Origin: Candidatus Acidiferrum typicum
GTDB lineage: Bacteria; Acidobacteriota; Terriglobia; Acidiferrales; UBA7541
DNA length: 41,844 bases
Assembly: GCA_025463055.1 (NCBI GenBank)
Contig: JAOAPV010000041.1
Span: forward strand, 1 to 41,844
Direction: 5' to 3'
Shown in pieces: positions 34,763 through 41,773 of the stretch. Every line of letters starts with the position of its first letter. The stretch's first letter is position 1. The translations under genes were made by a program, and so were the position numbers. The notes under the pieces were generated by a model. The model made no database searches. It saw only the letters and a program-made list of their open reading frames with translations, and was not told where the DNA came from.

Positions 34763-37120
34763 ATGCGTCGTTTCAGCAAGCTGATTTTATGCCTCGGAGC
34801 CGTGTTTTTGGCGGCGGGCTGCCCGAAAAGTAGGAAGGACTACAGTCAAGGGCGCAAGGCCGAGCATCTCCAGGATTACGACGCTGCGTACGATTATTAC
34901 CAGAAAGCGCTGAAGAACGACCCAGAGAACGCCGAATACCTGATCAAATTCAACCAGGCAAGGTTTGAGGCTAGTTCGCTGCACGTGAAAAATGGCGTTA
35001 AGTTGCGCGAGCGCGGCCAATTGGAAGCCGCGGCCTCGGAGTTTCAGCGCGCGGTGGCTATCGATCCTTCCAGCCCCATTGCGGAGCAGGAATTTCGCAA
35101 GACGGTGAACGCAATCGAAGAGAAGAATCGTGCGAACAATGCGGCCACCGAACCGCCCAGGAACGAAGGCACCGGCGAACCGCCGTTGGCTTCGATGCCG
35201 CCGGAGCTCAAGCCGCTTCCCAACACAGCGATTAGCCTTTCGATGACCAACGACGCGAAGATCGTGTTTGAAACAATCGCGAAGCTTGCAGGCGTAACTG
35301 TAATTTTTGACCCGGACTTTCCTGCGCGGCGAATCCCAGTACAACTGAACAACGTGACATTGCAGCAGGCGCTGGATATCGTGTCGCTGGAGAGCAAAGC
35401 ATTTTGGAAACCGGTGACGGAAAACATTATTTTCGTGATTCCGGACCAGCCGGCGAAGCGCCGAGATTATGAAGAAAACATCGTGCGCACCTTCTATCTC
35501 TCGAATACCGTGCAAGCACAAGACTTAACGGAAGTTGTGACGGGCCTGCGGCAATTGCTGGATTTGAAACGCATATTTCAGATCAATGGGCAGAACGCGA
35601 TTGTTATTCGTGACTCTCCGGACAAGCTGCTGGTTGCGGAGAAGATGATCAATGACATCGACAAAGCCAAGCCAGAAGTCGTGATTGAGGTCCAGGTCGT
35701 GGAAGCGCGCGTGGACAAATTGCGCAGTTTGGGAATCGCGCCCGGACAAACGGCGAGCATCGCGGTGGTTCCCCCAGGCACCACGACAACCACGCCCACC
35801 ACTAACGCTAATGGAACCCCGACGACTACTAACAATGCGATCACCTTGCAAAATTTGGGACACCTCACCGGGGCAGACTATGTCGTCAACCTGCCGAGCT
35901 TTACGGCCAATGCGCTGCTAAATGATTCGACCACGAAGATCATTCAGAACCCGGAAGTTCGCTCGGTGGATGGGCAGCCGGCGAAGCTGCGCATCGGCGA
36001 TAAAGTGCCGATTGCTACGGGCAGCTTTCAGGCCGGCGTTGGTGTTGGCGGAACAGCTGGCACCGGATTTGTGAACCCCCTGGTGAACACGCAGTTCCAA
36101 TATCAAGATGTGGGCGTAAACGTAGACATCACACCACGCGTCCATCCGAACCACGAAGTGAGCATGAAGTTGAGCGTGGAAGTATCTTCGGTCACCGGGC
36201 AGTCCACAATCGGCGGAATTCAGCAGCCCATTATCAGCCAACGCAAGATTGAGCACGAAATTCGCTTGAAAGAAGGCGAAGCGAACGTTTTGGGCGGGTT
36301 GATAACACGAAGCGATACGAAGAGCATTAACGGGTGGCCGGGGCTCGCGCGCATACCCCTCTTGCGGTATTTCTTCTCCGAGGACACGCACAACAGCGAA
36401 GATGACGAGATCCTGATCATACTGACGCCGCACATCGTTCGCATGCCGGAATGGACGCGCGCGAATTTGCGGCCGCTGTATACCGGCTCGGAGTCGCAAG
36501 TGCAGGTGCGGCGCGAATCGGAAGTGCGCTCGCCAAATTCCGAGCAACGACCGTCGCCGCAGCAGGGTGGCGCCAATTCCGGACAACAAGCTCCGGGCGC
36601 AGCAACGGTTCCTTCCGCGCCGGGAACGTCGCCAACCGTGCCCACTTCGCTGGGAGCTGCAACAACCGTGCCGAGCGGCACGAATGCGGCGCAAATTCGG
36701 TTTGAGCCGCGCAGCCTGTCGCTAAAGGTTGGGCAGACACAAACGATCGGCGTTGTGGTCGAGAACGTAAACGATTTGTTCTCGATTCCCTTCTTGCTGC
36801 AATACAATCCCGCGGTAATTAGCGTGGAAGAAGTGCAGCACGGAGGATTTTTGTCCGGCGGAAACCAGGAGATCGCCATCGTGTGTTCCGGGTGCGGGTC
36901 AAATCGCAATGACCAGCAGCACGGGCAGGCGATTATTTCCGCAACGCGGCAGCCGAACACGGCGGGAGTCAGCGGCACGGGCACGATCATGGGAATCGTC
37001 GTGAAGGCGATTGCGCCGGGCTCTTCGAACTTGTCGATCGTGCAAGTGAACGCCAAGGACTCGCAGCAAAAGCCCATCGCGCTTGTGACCGGTGAAGCTA
37101 CGCTGCAAGTCCAGCCGTAG
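34763..37120 (+). CDS. secretin lipoprotein with TPR-like N-terminus and cohesin-like C-terminus
   Basis: 785 residues. Signal with lipobox LAAGCPKS (Cys20). Residues 25-130 hold TPR-like helices (HLQDYDAAYDYYQKALKNDPENAEY and LEAAASEFQRAVAIDPSSP). About 155-240 is an STN-type secretin N-domain (ISLSMTNDAKIVFETIAKLAGVTVIFD), about 242-310 a NolW-like domain, and about 310-562 the secretin core (VRSVDGQPAKLRIGDKVPI, YQDVGVNVDITPRVHP, LKEGEANVLGGLIT, IPLLRYFFSED, EILIILTPHIVR). A Pro/Ser/Thr-rich linker leads to a cohesin-like beta-domain (about 643-785). It would form the outer-membrane channel of a type II secretion or type IV pilus-like system. Two pseudopilin genes follow; no ATPase or inner-membrane platform gene is in view. 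Confidence 0.9.
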   Translation: MRRFSKLILCLGAVFLAAGCPKSRKDYSQGRKAEHLQDYDAAYDYYQKALKNDPENAEYLIKFNQARFEASSLHVKNGVKLRERGQLEAAASEFQRAVAIDPSSPIAEQEFRKTVNAIEEKNRANNAATEPPRNEGTGEPPLASMPPELKPLPNTAISLSMTNDAKIVFETIAKLAGVTVIFDPDFPARRIPVQLNNVTLQQALDIVSLESKAFWKPVTENIIFVIPDQPAKRRDYEENIVRTFYLSNTVQAQDLTEVVTGLRQLLDLKRIFQINGQNAIVIRDSPDKLLVAEKMINDIDKAKPEVVIEVQVVEARVDKLRSLGIAPGQTASIAVVPPGTTTTTPTTNANGTPTTTNNAITLQNLGHLTGADYVVNLPSFTANALLNDSTTKIIQNPEVRSVDGQPAKLRIGDKVPIATGSFQAGVGVGGTAGTGFVNPLVNTQFQYQDVGVNVDITPRVHPNHEVSMKLSVEVSSVTGQSTIGGIQQPIISQRKIEHEIRLKEGEANVLGGLITRSDTKSINGWPGLARIPLLRYFFSEDTHNSEDDEILIILTPHIVRMPEWTRANLRPLYTGSESQVQVRRESEVRSPNSEQRPSPQQGGANSGQQAPGAATVPSAPGTSPTVPTSLGAATTVPSGTNAAQIRFEPRSLSLKVGQTQTIGVVVENVNDLFSIPFLLQYNPAVISVEEVQHGGFLSGGNQEIAIVCSGCGSNRNDQQHGQAIISATRQPNTAGVSGTGTIMGIVVKAIAPGSSNLSIVQVNAKDSQQKPIALVTGEATLQVQP

Positions 37121-37138
37121 TCTGCAAGGGTTTGTAAC

Positions 37139-37624
37139 ATGCGCAAATTTCCCAAATGTGGCAGCCGAGGTCATTCCCAACATGGCATGACCTTGCTGGA
37201 ATTGATTCTGGCTTGCGCGATACTGATGATCCTATCTTCCGCGGCGCTGCCCGTTGCACGCTACACTCTCGTTCACAAAAAAGAGGAGTTGCTGCATTAC
37301 CAACTACGGCAGATGAAAGACGCGATCGACAGGTATAAGGACCTGGCCGATACAAACAAGATTCGCGTAGAAATAGGAAGCGAAGGATATCCACCGGATC
37401 TGGACACGCTCGTTAAGGGCGTGAAGTTGGGTGCGGGTGACGATAAGAAAATTCGTTTTTTGCGCCGGATTCCAGTGGACCCCATGACCGGACATGCTGA
37501 GTGGGGCTTGCGGTGCGTATCAGACGATCCTGACTCCACGAGTTGGTGTGGCAAGAATGTTTTTGACGTGTACTCGAAATCGCAAGCTACGGCGAGCGAT
37601 GGCACGCGATATGCGGACTGGTAA
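37139..37624 (+). CDS. type II secretion pseudopilin (GspG-like), first copy
   Basis: 161 residues. A 16-residue basic leader ends QHG, then MTLLELILACAILMILSSAALPVA, the class III (prepilin) signal with Glu5 after cleavage and Met rather than Phe at +1. The soluble domain resembles GspG: a long helix KKEELLHYQLRQMKDAIDRYKDLADT, then GYPPDLDTLVKGV, RFLRRIPVDPMTGHAEWGLR and a final VFDVYSKSQATASDGTRYADW. It begins 18 bases after the secretin stop and overlaps the next pseudopilin gene if that starts at 37611, so the three form an operon. It would be a minor or major pseudopilin of the secretin's system. Confidence 0.9.
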   Translation: MRKFPKCGSRGHSQHGMTLLELILACAILMILSSAALPVARYTLVHKKEELLHYQLRQMKDAIDRYKDLADTNKIRVEIGSEGYPPDLDTLVKGVKLGAGDDKKIRFLRRIPVDPMTGHAEWGLRCVSDDPDSTSWCGKNVFDVYSKSQATASDGTRYADW

Positions 37625-38123
37625 AAGGATGAGCAAGGCGAAAAAATTTAGCTCTCGTGAATCACCATTAATTGCGCTCCTATGCCCCGCGCTGGCAAAA
37701 GGGCGGCTCTGCCGAGCCTCGTCGAGTAAAGCCACAAACGGCGGCTTCACGCTAATTGAACTGATGATTGTAATAGCGATCATCATGATCTTGATCGGCA
37801 TCGCGGCCGGAATGTATCAGCGTTCGGTGCATCGCGCGAGAGAAGCGACCTTGCGCAGTGACCTTTCTGTGATGCGGCAGGCGATAGATCACTACACGCT
37901 CGACAAGGAAGCGGCGCCGCAATCGCTAGAAGATTTGGTGAATCCGCAATCGCAGTACTTGCGCGAAATTCCGACAGACCCGATCACGAATGCCAAGGAT
38001 TGGCACGTAGATACGGGCGACACAGTGATGAGCCCTGACCAGTCGACGACGGGAATCGTCGATGTACATTCCAATTCAGATAAACTCTCGCCTTTCGACG
38101 GCTCGCATTACAACACCTGGTAG
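37611..38123 (+). CDS. type II secretion pseudopilin (GspG-like), second copy with long leader
   Basis: About 170 residues from the ATG at 37611 (overlapping the previous gene by 14 bases), or 164 from the ATG at 37629, where AAGG is too close to serve as a normal ribosome site. The prepilin signal is TNGGFTLIELMIVIAIIMILIG, preceded by a leader of 39-45 residues, much longer than usual, that includes LIALLCPALAKGRLC. The helix HRAREATLRSDLSVMRQAIDHYTLD and the motif PQSLEDLVNPQSQYLREIPTDPIT are GspG-like, ending IVDVHSNSDKLSPFDGSHYNTW. It is the last gene of the secretin operon. Confidence 0.88.
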   Translation: MRTGKRMSKAKKFSSRESPLIALLCPALAKGRLCRASSSKATNGGFTLIELMIVIAIIMILIGIAAGMYQRSVHRAREATLRSDLSVMRQAIDHYTLDKEAAPQSLEDLVNPQSQYLREIPTDPITNAKDWHVDTGDTVMSPDQSTTGIVDVHSNSDKLSPFDGSHYNTW

Positions 38124-38227
38124 AAACGGAAGTTTGACAGCCAACTAGAAGATGGTTGCGGGCACCCGACAGTTGCCAACGCTCGATACGTACCGAAATT
38201 ACAATCACTCTCGGTTTAGTGGCTGGT

Positions 38228-38806
38228 TCAGGAGGATGCCGGCAATGGCGATTGTGCCGTTTGCGATTGCCCCTTTCTCCTCAGGACCCCCGCGGAAATC
38301 AGCGTGATGACAAGCCCAATCGGCAAAGGCTCGATGAACGTCATCGCTGCGTTGAAGAACGGGTTTTCGTACAGTTCCTTGTATTTCTTCAGTTCCTCAA
38401 GTTTCACCTGTACGGCTGCAGCACTCGCGCCTGAGGCTTTAAGCTTCTCAACCATATAGGCGGCGTATTTGTCCATGAAACCGTGCAGGAAGTTGAAGTA
38501 GAGAATCTCCCAGGTCACGACATAGCAGATGCAGGAAATCAGCGTAATCGAGATCCCGACGGCAAACGCTTTGCTGAACGTGATCTGGCCGTTGCCAACG
38601 TTATCGCGGTACGAGCGGATGCCGAAAAACACCAGCAAGAACGAGAGCACAATAATCGTATAGCCGACCACCTCGCCCTTGTCGAAACCTATCTTGTCGG
38701 CGAACGGTACAGTGGCCACCATCATCAGCGAGGAAATGGCGCCCGAAATTAGTCCGAAGATTAGTACGGTCTTTTTCATAGGTCTTTCCACTCGGGTTTC
38801 AGACAT
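38228..38806 (-). CDS. DUF4199 membrane protein
   Basis: 192 residues from the ATG at 38804-38806, or 183 from the ATG at 38777-38779, which gives the usual MKKTVLIFGLISGAISS. Four likely membrane helices: 11-30, 45-63 (VVGYTIIVLSFLLVFFGI), 80-105 (FAVGISITLISCICYVVTWEILYF) and 155-178 (FIEPLPIGLVITLISAGVL), with a charged helical stretch MVEKLKASGASAAAVQVKLEELKKYKELYE between the last two. Function is unknown. The 38806 start overlaps the ancestral end of the upstream VOC gene by 8 bases (ATGTCTGA), showing that the two were an operon before the VOC gene decayed. A LuxR-type regulator with membrane helices lies upstream. Confidence 0.85.
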   Translation of the reverse strand: MSETRVERPMKKTVLIFGLISGAISSLMMVATVPFADKIGFDKGEVVGYTIIVLSFLLVFFGIRSYRDNVGNGQITFSKAFAVGISITLISCICYVVTWEILYFNFLHGFMDKYAAYMVEKLKASGASAAAVQVKLEELKKYKELYENPFFNAAMTFIEPLPIGLVITLISAGVLRRKGQSQTAQSPLPASS

Positions 38807-39171
38807 GCTGATCTACTAGAAATTGAATTTCCGTCAGGGTCAACTGCGGTAAAACTCGCTGGTCCCGTGGATGTCTCGTCTGCTTAGGTTGTTAGCTGTA
38901 CACCTTGTGCTTTCAATGCGCGCTGTAGATCGCGAACGTCGGTGAATGTATTGAGCTTGCAAGCGTTACTCTCCCACCCAGGATTGAACGTTAGAATGTT
39001 CTTTGGGAACATGCCTTGAAACAGACCGATTGCGTGAGGCCCATTTTTTAAAATCAGCCAGTGCCGCGAGGCGTCTCCCGCGAAGACCTTGAAGCCAAAC
39101 TCTTCGTAGAAAGCCTTCGAAGCTTCAATGTCTTTGACCGCCAAGCTGATTGAAAATGCACCGAGTTCCAT
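38799..39171 (-). pseudogene. VOC (glyoxalase/bleomycin-resistance) family pseudogene
   Basis: The first 95 codons ([27 protein letters not shown] ... [21 protein letters not shown]) are a normal VOC protein with GGAG 5 bases before the ATG. They end at TAA (38884-38886), where the family usually has Glu. Beyond the stop the same frame continues ADETSTGPASFTAVDPDGNSI, the expected family C-terminus. After one extra base it reads LVDQHV and stops at 38799-38801. So one nonsense change and one single-base frameshift separate it from an intact gene of about 122 codons. A truncated 95-residue protein might still be made but lacks the last strands of the fold. It lies in an operon between the LuxR-type regulator and DUF4199. 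Confidence 0.85.
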
Positions 39172-39311
39172 GGTCGCTCCTTTGTAATCGGTATCGGAAT
39201 GTTAAGCGCGCAAGCCATGAACGCACCATACCCTCAAGGCGGGTCTCTGTCGTCATCCTTTCGGGTGATTTTGGCTGCGGGAGAGAAAAATCATTCGTTC
39301 GCGTGAGGAGT

Positions 39312-39776
39312 TCAAGGAAGTAAGCCGAACTCCTTGCCGAGCTGCACCGCCTGCGTCCGTCGCTTAGCTCCTAATTTGTCAAAAACACGGCTGGAATGGG
39401 TCTTCACCGTGTTCTCGCTCACATAGAGCTTCCCGGCAATCTCGCGGTTGCTCAGGCCTTGGGCTATCAGCTCAAGGATCTCAAACTCGCGGCGCGTGAT
39501 GCCGAGGTCCTCTCGTTTTCTCTCGTCCGGGACGAACGTTTCGCTGGCCGGGACTGAGACTCCCTTTACGACGGAGACTTGCTTCACAATGACCCGCTGC
39601 CGCGTTCCCGTCAGCTTGAGGCCAAGCCAGATACCAAGAACGGCAAAGGTGGCCGCGATCAATCCGCCGTAGATTTCGAACGAATGTTCGATTACCAGGA
39701 ATCGGTACTCAGTCCACTTCAGCACGCTAATCAGGATTCCCCCGATTAGCCCGTAAATTAGCACGTGCCGTTTCAT
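39312..39776 (-). CDS. membrane-anchored LuxR-type transcriptional regulator
   Basis: 154 residues. Two N-terminal membrane helices (residues 4-20 HVLIYGLIGGILISVLK and 34-55 EIYGGLIAATFAVLGIWLGLKL) are joined to a C-terminal GerE/LuxR helix-turn-helix: LGITRREFEILELIAQGLSNREIAGKLYVSENTVKTHSSRVFDKLGAKRRTQAVQ. There is no receiver or autoinducer domain, so a signal would have to come through the membrane helices. It is first in a minus-strand group with the VOC pseudogene and DUF4199. Its target is probably this group. Confidence 0.9.
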   Translation of the reverse strand: MKRHVLIYGLIGGILISVLKWTEYRFLVIEHSFEIYGGLIAATFAVLGIWLGLKLTGTRQRVIVKQVSVVKGVSVPASETFVPDERKREDLGITRREFEILELIAQGLSNREIAGKLYVSENTVKTHSSRVFDKLGAKRRTQAVQLGKEFGLLP

Positions 39777-39871
39777 AAGTTCCGTACCAGAGGATTCAGG
39801 CCAAGATTATTTGGGCCGCGGCGCTGTCGATCATACTACTGCGGCGACGTGAGCTCTGTCAGCCTAACGCA

Positions 39872-39914
39872 ATTAAAGAAAAAAGGGCTTCTTGGTGGAG
39901 TCCAAGAAGCCCTT
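39872..39914 (-). terminator. strong Rho-independent terminator downstream of the tRNA remnant
   Basis: A perfect 13-bp stem (39883-39895 with 39902-39914) around a 6-base loop. On the minus strand it is followed by TTTTTTCTTTAATT. It lies 21 bases beyond the tRNA 3' end and points the same way, so it is probably the original tRNA terminator. Confidence 0.85.
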
Positions 39915-39935
39915 GCTGCTTAAGCAGATAAATGA

Positions 39936-39972
39936 TTGCGGGGGTCAGATTTGAACTGACGACCTTCGGCCC
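39936..39972 (-). pseudogene. tRNA 3'-end remnant (T-arm and acceptor strand only)
   Basis: On the minus strand the order is gccgaaggtc, T-stem gtcag, T-loop ttcaaat, T-stem ctgac, acceptor ccccgca, discriminator A; CCA is not encoded. The stem is perfect. Upstream there is no anticodon loop with U33, no D-arm, and no tgcgggg partner for the acceptor, so only the 3' part is present. The plus-strand reading GVRFELTTFG is the well-known shadow of such tRNA ends. This pattern is left by elements that integrate into a tRNA 3' end. The parent isoacceptor cannot be told from this part. Confidence 0.75.
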
Positions 39973-40244
39973 CGAGTCTCGCCGTATTTGCGAGAATCGC
40001 ATGAAATTGTCAGCCCGATTTTTCGGGCTCATCAGCCACAAAAAAGGCCGGGCGCCTGTGCCTTCCAAAACATCTGTGATACCGGTCGTTCTTTCGCGCG
40101 TGAAAACTCTGCGAGCACGTCGGCCAACTCTTGATCTTTCAGGTGCACGCAGCACTCTGAATCGCACCGGCTAAAAGCGCATCGGACGGTGCATCCCCGC
40201 ACACCGACTGAAACCGTCGCCTGGGCCCCCTGCCTTTATATACC
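39973..40244. other. spacer between tRNA remnant and ArsR operon
   Basis: 272 bases without a credible gene. It holds a small hairpin gcccg-attttt-cgggc near 40013-40028. Translations in this stretch show no integrase or other motif. Under the island model this would be the inner flank of the attachment site. Confidence 0.4.
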
Positions 40245-40274
40245 TTGACACGTATATGCTCTGTGGAGTATACT
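40245..40274 (+). promoter_or_regulatory. promoter and possible ArsR operator, leaderless arrangement
   Basis: TTGACA (40245-40250), 18-base spacer, TATACT (40269-40274), ending 6 bases before the arsR-like ATG. gtata (40252-40256) and tatac (40269-40273) form an inverted repeat over the spacer and -10, a plausible site for self-repression. Confidence 0.65.
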
Positions 40275-40280
40275 AAGAAA

Positions 40281-40622
40281 ATGGAATCTGTGTTCGAAAT
40301 CATTGCGGAGCCGAACCGCCGCGCGATATTGAGTCTCCTGGTCTCGTCACAACAGTCGGTTGGAGAGATCGAGCGTCAACTTCGTATGCCGCAGCCGACC
40401 GTGTCAAAGCACCTGCGAGTGCTGCGCGAGGCCGGTTTCGTGGAATCCACGGTGGACGCACAGCGCCGTCTCTACCGACTGAAACCTGAACCACTTCAGG
40501 AGGTGGATGCCTGGCTGGCTCCGTTCCGTCGGTTCTGGTCCGCTCACCTAGATGCTCTCGAACGCCACCTCGACCGCATGGAACAGTCAACACCAACGAA
40601 AAGGAAGAGGAAAAGAAGATGA
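40281..40622 (+). CDS. ArsR-family winged-helix regulator
   Basis: 113 residues from the ATG at 40281. Typical of the ArsR subgroup that sits before SRPBCC genes: MESVFEIIAEPNRRAILSLLVSSQQSVGEIERQLRMPQPTVSKHLRVLREAGFVESTVDAQRRLYRLKPEPLQEVDAWLAPFRRFW. The recognition helix is MPQPTVSKHLRVLREAG. No Cys metal site is seen, so it is not a classical metal sensor. A basic tail (KRKRKRR) closes it. The -10 box lies 6 bases before the ATG. Its stop overlaps the SRPBCC start (ATGA, 40619-40622), so the genes are coupled and it probably represses its own operon. Confidence 0.92.
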   Translation: MESVFEIIAEPNRRAILSLLVSSQQSVGEIERQLRMPQPTVSKHLRVLREAGFVESTVDAQRRLYRLKPEPLQEVDAWLAPFRRFWSAHLDALERHLDRMEQSTPTKRKRKRR

Positions 40623-41188
40623 CCGATCGCGAGCAGTACACACCGGGTCCGGCCAACGGGGCCCAGGTACGAAAGGACGGAGAGAAGTGGACGCTCATTC
40701 TCGTCAGAGAACTGCACCACTCGCCGGAAAAAGTGTGGCAGGCGCTTACCGACCCAGCGCATCTGCGCGAGTGGGCTCCCTTTGAAGCCGATGGGAGCCT
40801 GGGTACGGTTGGAACCACGGTGAAGCTCACCACGGTGGGAGCGCCCACGCCGCAGGTTTCCGAAACAACGGTGACGCGAGCCGACGCTCCCAAGGTGCTT
40901 GTGTACAACTGGGGTGCCCAGGATATCCGGTGGGAGCTCGAGGTGCTCGGCAGCGGCACGCGCCTCACGCTCTGGCACAACATCGATCGCCGCTTCATCT
41001 CGTGGGGCGCCGCGGGCTGGCACATCTGCTTCGACGTCCTTGAGCGGCTCCTCGCGGGTGGGCCGATTGGACGCATCGTCGGCGCCGGGGCCATGAAGTT
41101 CGGCGGCTGGCAGCGATTGAACGCCGAGTACGCAAAGCAGTTCGGCGTTGACACCCCCGGTTTGCCGACCAACGCCCCGAAGCGTTGA
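40619..41188 (+). CDS. SRPBCC (AHSA1-like) domain protein
   Basis: 189 residues. START/Bet v1-like hydrophobic-pocket fold: LILVRELHHSPEKVWQALTDPAHLREWAPFEADGSLGTVGTTVKL, LVYNWGAQDIRWELEVLGSGTRLTLWHNID, then the helix SWGAAGWHICFDVLERLLAGG. The family binds lipophilic ligands; no catalytic role can be assigned. It is translationally coupled to the ArsR gene and 20 bases upstream of the DoxX-like gene. Base composition is richer in G and C than in the genes left of 39.9 kb. Confidence 0.9.
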   Translation: MTDREQYTPGPANGAQVRKDGEKWTLILVRELHHSPEKVWQALTDPAHLREWAPFEADGSLGTVGTTVKLTTVGAPTPQVSETTVTRADAPKVLVYNWGAQDIRWELEVLGSGTRLTLWHNIDRRFISWGAAGWHICFDVLERLLAGGPIGRIVGAGAMKFGGWQRLNAEYAKQFGVDTPGLPTNAPKR

Positions 41189-41208
41189 ATCCTAGGAGGA
41201 AAAAACCC

Positions 41209-41616
41209 ATGGAATCGACCCTGCAGAAGCCCACGGACCTGCTCATGCCCCGCCCCAAAGGAATAGTCATCGGCTTCTATATCGTCACCGCGCTCTTCTG
41301 CCTGCAGATGAGCTTCACCGCCTACGCGGAACTGCGCCTGCCGCAGGTGGCGGAGGCGTTCACCCACCTCGGCTTCCCCGCCTACTTCCGGGTGGAGCTC
41401 TCGTGGGCCAAGCTTCTCGGCGTCGTGCTGCTACTTGCGCCGGTGCCGGCGCGGCTCAAGGAGTGGGCCTACGCCGGCTTCGCCATCGACCTCGCCTCGG
41501 CGCTCATCGCCCACCTCTCGGTGGGCGATGGCCCGGAGGCGTGGGGCTGGGCGGCGGCCACCGGCGTGCTGTGGGGGCTCTCGTATTTCTTCTGGCGCCG
41601 CCTGCAGAGCGCCTGA
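41209..41616 (+). CDS. DoxX-like membrane protein
   Basis: 135 residues from the ATG at 41209, set by AGGAGGA 8 bases upstream. Four membrane helices: IVIGFYIVTALFCLQMSFTAYA, LSWAKLLGVVLLLAPVPARL, WAYAGFAIDLASALIAHLSVG and WGWAAATGVLWGLSYFFW. The FPAYFRVELSWAKLLG block is the DoxX-like family mark. DoxX family proteins are quinol-related or of unknown function. GC is very high here, with strong preference for C/G at third codon positions. It is the third gene of the ArsR-SRPBCC operon. Confidence 0.88.
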   Translation: MESTLQKPTDLLMPRPKGIVIGFYIVTALFCLQMSFTAYAELRLPQVAEAFTHLGFPAYFRVELSWAKLLGVVLLLAPVPARLKEWAYAGFAIDLASALIAHLSVGDGPEAWGWAAATGVLWGLSYFFWRRLQSA

Positions 41617-41773
41617 CCGCGCACGGCCGGCTGTTTAGGTCGTAGGAGTGCGAGGAGCCGACCTTGGCGATGCTGAGCCCGTTGAGTCGAGAGGCCAGCG
41701 TGGGGATGTTGTTTGCGGAGGTTGCAGGTTACGCTGAGCGCAGCTAAATTAGGTGCGAGAGTTGGAGCTGTAC

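Noticed and set aside
39932-40174. 80-codon open frame beginning MIAGVRFELTTFG
   Set aside because: The start is the antisense translation of the tRNA 3' end; the rest shows no domain.
41640-41773. possible insertion sequence or group II intron fragment after the DoxX gene
   Set aside because: No terminal repeats, transposase motif or intron domain V could be seen.
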